From assembly GCA_027186245.1 (NCBI GenBank), contig CP114497.1, positions 3,975,501-4,039,500 of the forward strand: DNA of 64,000 bases. Reading direction: 5' to 3'. The position numbers were made by a program, and so were the translations under genes. The stretch's first letter is position 1, and each line of letters opens with the position of its first letter. The DNA is from Coriaria nepalensis (taxonomy: Eukaryota > Streptophyta > Magnoliopsida > Cucurbitales > Coriariaceae). Of this stretch, positions 57,703-64,000 are shown piece after piece. A model generated the notes under the pieces. That model was not told the origin of the DNA, did not search any database, and saw only the letters and a list, made by a program, of their open reading frames with translations.

Positions 57703-58109
57703 TTTTTGAATCCAGTAAACTAATTCTTGACCAAGAAAAAAAAAAAAAAATTGACTCATTATTATTATATATATATATTTTATAATCCATGCGATTCCTC
57801 CGCAATGCAAGCACCCTATTCCTTTAATGGAGATACTATTGGCTACTCTTCAAATAAAAATAGTATTTGTATTCTAATTACTAAAATTAAATTATATAAT
57901 ATTCTTAGGTATTAAAAATAATATATTATAGATAATTATATGATATTAAATATAATTATATAACTTGATATTAGTTATTTAAGTTAAAATAGCATTACTA
58001 TTCCGAAAATACTAAGGAATACTTCTCTTCAGGGAATAGGGTGCCTGGAATAGTCAAGAATACTTCCCTCCAGTAAATAGGGTGCTTGCATTGTGGAGGT
58101 ATCACATTA

Positions 58110-58159
<50 letters not shown>

Positions 58160-58283
58160 ATGAATAATGACAAGACAAAATATATATATATATAAAATAA
58201 TGAATAATGGCAAGACAAAATGAAAAGGTTTTTATTTTTATTTTTATTTTTTTTGTCAAAAACTAGTTTACTGGATACAAGAA
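57703..58283. mobile_element. Fold-back/MITE-like element with long terminal inverted repeats
   Basis: The left arm (57703-57825) reads TTTTTGAATCCAGTAAACTA, TTCTTGACC, an A run, TTGACTCATTATTATTAT, (TA)n, TATAATCCATGCGATTCCTC and CGCAATGCAAGCACCCTATT. The right arm (58066-58283), reverse complemented, repeats the blocks in the same order: TTCTTGTATCCAGTAAACTA, TTTTTGAC, an A run, CATTATTCATTATT, (TA)n, TATAATTAATGTGATACCTC, CACAATGCAAGCACCCTATT. The spacer is AT-rich and non-coding. The right arm also has a tandem duplication of AATAATGAATAATGRCAAGA. No convincing target-site duplication was found. Confidence 0.78.
58116..58154. repeat. (TA)n microsatellite in the fold-back element
   Basis: About 18 TA units; a shorter run lies at about 58180-58193 and another in the left arm near 57765-57778. 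Confidence 0.95.
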
Positions 58284-58489
58284 TCTCTCCCTCAATGCTT
58301 GGAATGAAATCCTGCACTTTTTACGAGTGGCTTGCCTGTCTCTTCAAAAACAAAGCACTGTCCCATTTATTGAATTTAGTGGTCGACAAAGTTGAACTCA
58401 ATAATATTACTGTGTGATTATATATATACACTCAAAAGGATTACACTTCGTATGAAGGGAATTAATTGTAATAAATGGGGGATAGTACT
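58284..58489. other. Flank between fold-back element and copia remnant
   Basis: No similarity noticed except that it may be the last part of the minus-strand copia internal region or its LTR. Confidence 0.35.
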
Positions 58490-59425
58490 GGAATGAAGAG
58501 ATTTAAACTTAAATAAAAGTAATCTGCTCTACACAAATTCAACTTGGACATCCATGAGGATTGCTTGATATGGGGCTGATTTCGCTGCCGCATATCAGAT
58601 TATGCGGATGATGATTGTCAGTGGGCAATATCTCTTACATCCCTCCTTTAGATTTGACTCCCATCGTAAGTCCAATGTTGGATCGTAGAAGCAAATTCGT
58701 TGTACGGATAAAATTTTAGTGAGCAAATCGGCATGTTGATTATGGGTGTAACATAATGAACCTATAGGCTACCTTGTTGTATGAGATCCTGGAACAAATG
58801 TAAATTAATTTGAATATATTTCGACTTGGAGTGTTGAAATGGATTTAGACTCAACTGAGTAGATCCAAGATTATTACATAATATGGTAGGCGTATCGAGG
58901 TTTAATAGCCAATTCAAGAAATAAATATTTAAAGCACATTAATTAATTCAGTTGCCGCCATGGCAAGGGCCCAAAATTCCACTTTCCGAAACTCCGCTTT
59001 GGTAGAGGAGTGAGCCACCGGCTGAAGTAGATGTTTGATCATCTAGATTGCTGACCCAATCTGCATCAGAGTGCGCCCGTAGAATCGGGCCACAGGAGCA
59101 ATGAAGAGTGATACCGTGGAAAATTAATTGCTTGAGAGAATGAAGATGTGGGAATCTGGCCACAGGACCAATGTGTGTGGGTTGGCTTATGCATAAATTG
59201 AGACATTTTATTAATCGCAAAGCTAATATCGTGCTCGTTAAGGACAAATACTAAAGCGAACCAAGAACCCGTCTATACTCAGTACTGTCCACGCCTGCTG
59301 TTCCATCATGAAGTTTGGGAACAATCGAATTGGACATAGGAGTGGACACATCTTTTGCATTGTCCATAGCAGTATGAGCCAAGAGATCTAAATGTATTTT
59401 TGTTTGGAGAGAAAGAAGAAACAAA
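58490..59425 (-). pseudogene. copia RT/RNase H remnant, minus strand
   Basis: Minus-strand blocks of the RT C-terminus and RNase H: LSLQTKIHLDLLAHTAMDNA with KDVSTPMSNS; LHDGTAGVDSTEYRRVLGSL; MSQFMHKPTHIGPVARF; LKQLIFHGITL; LRAHSDADWVSNLDDQTSTS (SDADW holds a catalytic Asp of RNase H); SSTKAEFRKVEFWALA in another frame; and TMGVKSKEGCKRYCPLT followed by YAAAKSAPYQAILMDVQ near the 3' end. Several frameshifts. The earlier pol domains are missing. Confidence 0.85.
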
Positions 59426-59690
59426 ACGAGATGAATCAGAAATAGGATTTGAAAAATCAAATAAAGAAGGCGAAGAAACCGTACTTAGAGCATGAGGAGA
59501 TCTGAAAAAACTCTTTAGCGGTGAAATTGACGACAGCGAAGGCAGTAGCAGAAGAATATTAAATTGACTAAAGAATTGTATTAAATGGAAATTCAATGAA
59601 TCTAGGTAAAGATGGGTAAAAATCGGTTTGTTATTAAAGTGTTCTTGAGCCGAACCGAGCATATGTGTAAAGACCAAATTAAAGTCTGAA
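59426..59690. other. Unassigned AT-rich sequence
   Basis: An open frame on the minus strand (59306-59677) merges the copia remnant with a Phe/Ser-rich stretch that has no recognised match. Confidence 0.35.
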
Positions 59691-60488
59691 CTTTATCGAT
59701 TAAAGTTAGACAATAATTTAAAATAGTAAAAATTTCTGAACCACAGTAAAAATTTCCCGAGCCACGTTAAAATTAATAAGGCAACGGTAAAAATAACAAA
59801 GTATGCTTGCGTTAAAAACTTATTTGGGTAAATTGGCATGTGGTATATAATGTGACCCACTTTCAAAAATGGGAACTAATAATTAGGGAAAGATGTTTTA
59901 TCTTTTCCTATTATCTAATTCTATTATCTAATTGATGATAACTTTGACCAATTAAGTAATAAGATGGAAGATAATTATGTTATCTAGAAAGAAAAAATAG
60001 CTGGCCACATTTGTGAAAAAGAGAGAGCGAGAGTTTTTTAGAAAAATATTTTCTCTCAAATTAGATCAAAATCTCCCATCCTTCCTTTCTCCATGTTTCT
60101 TTCTTATGTGTTAAGGTTGAAACAAGAAATCACCTTTGAGAGTTATTCGTATGGATCAAGGTTAAAGGCCATGTGACGACTTAGAACTAGAGAATTAGTG
60201 GCGGCACACAACGGCACAAGGAGGGGGAGGCAATGGTTTCATAGAGTGGAAAGCAAGGTTTATATCCTGTATTTTCTATCTTAGATCTTGTAGATCTACT
60301 CTTTACTTAGATCTTGTAGATCTACTCCTCTTGATCATTATTTGATTTATGTTTACTAGAATTTCGGATGAGTTTTATATTCATTTACAACAACCTGGAT
60401 CTTGATGTAGTGTGATTGCATCGAGAACCCAGATGTCTATTTTAGAAGTGAAACTGTCGCTCCAGGTTCTAGGAGATCCACCAACCCA
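59691..60488 (+). repeat. Copia-type LTR (5' LTR by position)
   Basis: Followed directly by a tRNA-Met-type primer site at 60492. It contains short tandem repeats (CTGAACCACAGTAAAAATTT, then CCGAGCCACGTTAAAA) near 59740-59775, a CT-rich leader at about 60070-60110 and a 26-bp palindromic duplication at 60281-60327. The left end is not defined. Confidence 0.5.
60281..60327. repeat. 26-bp direct repeat, each copy palindromic
   Basis: TTAGATCTTGTAGATCTACTC occurs at 60281 and 60307. Each copy contains AGATCT twice and TAGATC/GATCTA arms, so it can fold on itself. Confidence 0.9.
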
Positions 60489-60490
60489 AA

Positions 60491-60590
60491 GTGGTATCAT
60501 TGCCTCAGGTTGTATGCTGGAGCTCTGGGTTCTATTCTATCAATTTTTCATATCTTATGTATGGTATACAACCTGAGACTCTGATACCTT
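60491..60590. repeat. Inverted repeat of the primer-binding-site region
   Basis: GGTATCATTGCCTCAGGTTG then TATGC (60493-60517) pairs with the reverse complement of 60565-60588, which reads GGTATCAGAGTCTCAGGTTG then TATAC. The loop is about 47 bases. Confidence 0.8.
60492..60504 (+). other. Primer-binding site, initiator tRNA-Met type
   Basis: TGGTATCATTGCC follows the LTR end. It matches the copia consensus TGGTATCAGAGCC at 11 of 13 positions. Confidence 0.65.
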
Positions 60591-60637
60591 TGTTTTACAA
60601 CAAGTTGTTGCTTCTATTACAGTCTGGTCAGCGGGCA

Positions 60638-63513
60638 TGTAAATCCCAGTGAAATTCAAAATATATATAACCAGTAGATAAATGAATTTTATATGGTTGA
60701 CTAAGAAATTCTTAATTCATTAGTATTTCCTATCAAGAGATAAATAGTTCGGACGTAAAATTTCAATATTAAAAGTTAACTTGGGAAATTATTTATGAAC
60801 AAAAAGAATAAAATTTAAAACACTGAGTAAATTTGAAAAATAAAAGAAATAGAAGGGGAACTATTTTGAAATTCTTAATTTTAGACTAAAAAAAAATTGG
60901 ATTAGAAGGAAGAGATGGAAAGCACCCCTTAATGAATGTCAAGAATTCCCAAACCTCCTCCTTAGCATTTTCATACCTCCACCCTAGCATTTTGACACCT
61001 CTACCTTAGCATTTTCACATCTTCTTCTTACTATATGTTTTACCTCACCTTCTTTCATACCAAAATCTCTTATTATTTCCACACCACTTTCTCTTCATAT
61101 CATTCACAATCTTCTACAAGTTTTGATCAATAACAAGAATAACACTTGATTGAAGGAAGCTTGACTCTAGGTAAGATCATGTAATGGTTTAATAAGCCTT
61201 GCAAGCATATTGTTGCAAAACTGAAAATGAAACTTCTACATGCTATGATTTAGTAGTTGAATTATGGAAATATCTATACGCTCTAAAATCATATAGCAAT
61301 TATATTATGAAATTTGACTCTCTTTGCTTTTCAGAAAGACCAAGAACACCCAAAACAAATTTGTATTGGCTGAGATAACAATTTTGGAAGTTAGGTTATC
61401 AATCTATAAAAGCTAGAATTTGATAAATGAGCAGTAGGTACTCTCATAAATTTTTGCTCATGATATAATCATAGAAAATTATGAGGTTTTGTAGGAATAT
61501 ACTAGATATCATGATCTTCAAAATGAAATAAGGCTAAAAAATGTTTCGGCATTAGAGAAAGAAGTTATAATTTCAAAGGTGATGGTAATTAGCTTGTACA
61601 TTTGAAAACTTAAAAATAAAACAGAAAGTTTGAAAATTTATAACTTTCGTTCTACTGAGTTAAATTGAGCAAATAATATATCAAATTAAAGCTTGAAAAG
61701 TTTTCTTTGAAATGAAACTAGTTTTCAAATATTTAAAATAACTTATACCAAGATATAGGTGAAGGAATAAAACCGGTTAGATTATGTTTCATTTTCAGAC
61801 AAGTTTAAGGCAAATGAGTTTTAAAAGGCCAAATATATGAATCTTGAGCTAACCCTTTTGTATTAGCTTAATAGTCTATTGGTAAATATATCATAAAATT
61901 TTCAGAAGTTTATAGGACCCCAAGTTTTAGAAATAGGGCTTAAACCTAGACAATTGAAAACAGAAAATCAAATAGAAGGGAAATTGAAACTGTGCATCGG
62001 GGATGAATGAGTTAAAAAATGTGGTAAATGATTAAATTTTGAGCTAAAATTTTTATGGAACTCCCATAAGAGGTACCAATAAATGTGACCAAAATTAAAG
62101 ATCAATGGCTTTTATGGATTATGAAATACAAAAAACCAAACCTCTAATAAGTACTTAAGAAAGTAGCCTAAACATTATGTTTTCAAGGTTAACTAGAATT
62201 GCTAGAATCATAAGGTAAAAATGATAATCTAGAAGGCAAAACATGGACAAAAGTTACTCATTTAATCAAGCAAGTTATAATAAGAAAAAATTTAGAAATA
62301 GATTCCAAAAAATAAATGAGAAATTTATACTGAGAATAAATTAATTAAATAGAAAAGCTTATAGAAAGTTATGATTTTATTAAATTAAGTTAAATTATTG
62401 ATTGGAAAGCAAAAATGTTGACCTAGTATTGCGGAAGTACTCAAAACCCTTCAAGAAAAATATGGAATCCAGGTAAGTAGAAACCTCACATATAACATGA
62501 AAACTATTTTTGAAACACGATGCGTTGTTTCTAATGATTACATGGCTGTTCATATTATTAATTGATTGGTAGTCATGAAATGATTAACTATTATGAGTAT
62601 TATAATTGTTACAGAGCAACTTACAGAAAATTCTTGAACAACATATGCACTTAGGAGAATCATGAAAAGCTTACATCATATTTCATGTTAAGAAATTAAG
62701 CGGTATATGAAGATAAAAAGAAATAAGATATAATATTTTACTGTTGAACCAACCTCCCAATAAAAGGGTCGAGGCTTAATAAAAACGGGATTGATTAAAA
62801 TTATGCTCATACATGCCAAGGCATGCGATAACCATGAGCAAGTTCGGATCGGGTTGCTTCCCTATCTTTTCGTTGGTCAAACACTCAACTAGTACGTACA
62901 CAGAGCCCAATAAAAGAAAAATTAAGAAAGTATAAGAAAGAGTAATATGGAAGCATGTAACCTTTACGAATATGGGTTTTAAGATTATTCAATATTATAT
63001 ATTTCATACATTATATACATTAATATGTATAACTGTTTTGTAAGTTATGTTTGTATTTGCTGAGCGAAAGCTCATGTCGTACTTTCTATGTTTTAGGCAC
63101 TAAAGGTAACCAACCAATTTAGTTACCATGAAAAACTTGTTGAGAGGGTGCAATGTACGTAGAAGAGGTAGTGGTGCTAGGAATAAGGTACATTGTAAAC
63201 TTCCGCTTTAATATCATAAATAATGACAGTTATAAATATTTTAGTGCATCGAAAAATTAGGCCAATATTTTGAGAACCGTCTTATAAGTGTTTTGAAATC
63301 TTCTAGCGGACACATTCACATTTACTAGTAGCTACTAATCAAGAAACCCATTTAATGAAAAAAGTTATAAAAAACTACTTTGAAACTAATTTCTTAGTAA
63401 AGAAATTTTAAAAATAAATAAATAAATAAAAGTCAATCTAATTTTAAGGAAAGTTTAAGTAAAGTAATGATCTGAACAGCTCATTGTTATAGGGTTGTAG
63501 TCTGTGTGGCACA
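60638..63513 (+). mobile_element. Long gypsy-type LTR, apparently solo
   Basis: Starts TGTAAATCCCAGTG, a Tekay/del-like LTR start. It runs through non-coding DNA with a CT-rich zone and 22-bp repeats (60960-61025) to the R/U5-like phrase TTGCTGAGCGAAAGCTCATG (63057) and the end GGTTGTAGTCTGTGTGGCACA. No gag or pol follows within the window. Flanks GGGCA and GGGCC could be a decayed target duplication. The right end is approximate. Confidence 0.5.
60960..61025. repeat. 22-bp tandem repeat, three copies
   Basis: CCTTAGCATTTTCATACCTC, CCCTAGCATTTTGACACCTC and CCTTAGCATTTTCACATCTT start at 60960, 60982 and 61004. Confidence 0.92.
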
Positions 63514-64000
63514 AGGGCCTACTGATTTTTTGAATCCCAAAATGTCCAAATAATTAAAAATGTTTAGTTTGATGAGATTAGACTTTTTGGATTAATTTTG
63601 TAATCATTACGAGATCAACTCCCCCACATTTAATCTATAAAATTTGAGAAATTAAATGTTACAAAATGTTTGTAAAGTGTTAATTTTTTTAGAGAATTGA
63701 AATTTCTGAATTATTCTATTATGTACCAATAAAAGATGATTCAAAATTTAAATTTTGGAGAAAGAGTTCTTGGACTTAAAATATCTTATGAAATGGATTC
63801 TTTTGGATTGTAAATAGTTATATCTTGATAGAAGTTTCTCCAAGAACTACATTATTTTCTTGTTTTGAAAGAGTTTAAAACTTGAAAAAGATAATAACTT
63901 TGAAAATATTTTCAAAGTGTTAATAAAAACTTTGTATTGATAGATATATCAATTATGCATTGAAATGAATTATTTTGATTAAATAGTTAATCATACAAAT
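63514..64000. other. Right flank, unassigned
   Basis: AT-rich, with no coding similarity recognised. If the long LTR is not solo this would be its internal leader, but no primer-binding site is visible. Confidence 0.35.

Noticed and set aside
58111..58317. Tyr/Ile-rich open frames on the minus strand
   Set aside because: Translation of the (TA)n tract.

Overview
This is nuclear DNA of a eudicot plant. The support is two host genes of plant-specific type (a RABA5-like Rab GTPase and an AIR12-like GPI-anchored DOMON cytochrome), plant intron style, and dense plant retrotransposon families (Ty1/copia, Ty3/gypsy, LINE, Mutator-like elements with DUF1985/Ulp1 cargo). I cannot fix the genus from sequence alone. 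The DNA is AT-rich, and nearly all coding sequence outside the host genes is broken by stops and frameshifts.

Layout. 1-0.9 kb: last exon of a RABA5-like gene with at least 592 bp of upstream intron. 1.9-2.4 kb: tandem repeat of about 165 bp. 3.1 kb: DUF1985 remnant. 5.2 kb: one recognisable exon of an ATG8 (h/i-like) autophagy gene, probably a pseudogene. 6-10 kb: AT-rich intergenic DNA with microsatellites. 10.3-11.1 kb: the only complete host gene, AIR12-like, single exon. 11.8 kb: second DUF1985 remnant, cut by copia element A.

12-31 kb: copia A (+, 12.09 to about 20.2 kb), split by a 2.6 kb gypsy solo LTR (13.87-16.5 kb); copia B (-, about 20.6-25.0 kb); copia C of another lineage (+, 25.0-30.9 kb), which carries three internal tandem duplications. 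31-32 kb: GC-richer LTR-like DNA.

32.8-42 kb: what looks like one degenerate Mutator-like element of the type that carries Ulp1-like cargo. It has a decayed MULE transposase with SWIM finger (+, 33.0-34.4 kb), a 3.9 kb telomere-like minisatellite in a higher-order array (34.4-38.3 kb), and a DUF1985/acidic/coiled-coil/Ulp1-like gene on the minus strand (41.5-38.4 kb). Its protease catalytic Cys and Asp are replaced and its active-site Trp codon is a stop.

42.3-52.5 kb: LINE ORF1 (DUF4283) fragment cut by copia D (+, 43-47.1 kb), which is cut by copia E (+, 47.1-51.8 kb). A, B, D and E share one LTR family. D has a threefold and E a twofold tandem reiteration of the gag zinc-knuckle/protease region, with different breakpoints. 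A gag fragment of another copia lineage follows.

52.6-56.1 kb: minus-strand Ty3/gypsy element with LTR, gag, protease and the start of RT. 57.7-58.3 kb: fold-back (MITE-like) inverted repeat. 58.5-59.4 kb: minus-strand copia RNase H remnant. About 59.7-60.6 kb: copia LTR with primer-binding site and a second, inverted primer-binding-site-like sequence that forms a hairpin. 60.6-63.5 kb: long gypsy-type LTR.

The host genes lie at the left end and are unrelated in function. The rest is a graveyard of nested transposable elements whose junctions give a relative order of insertion.
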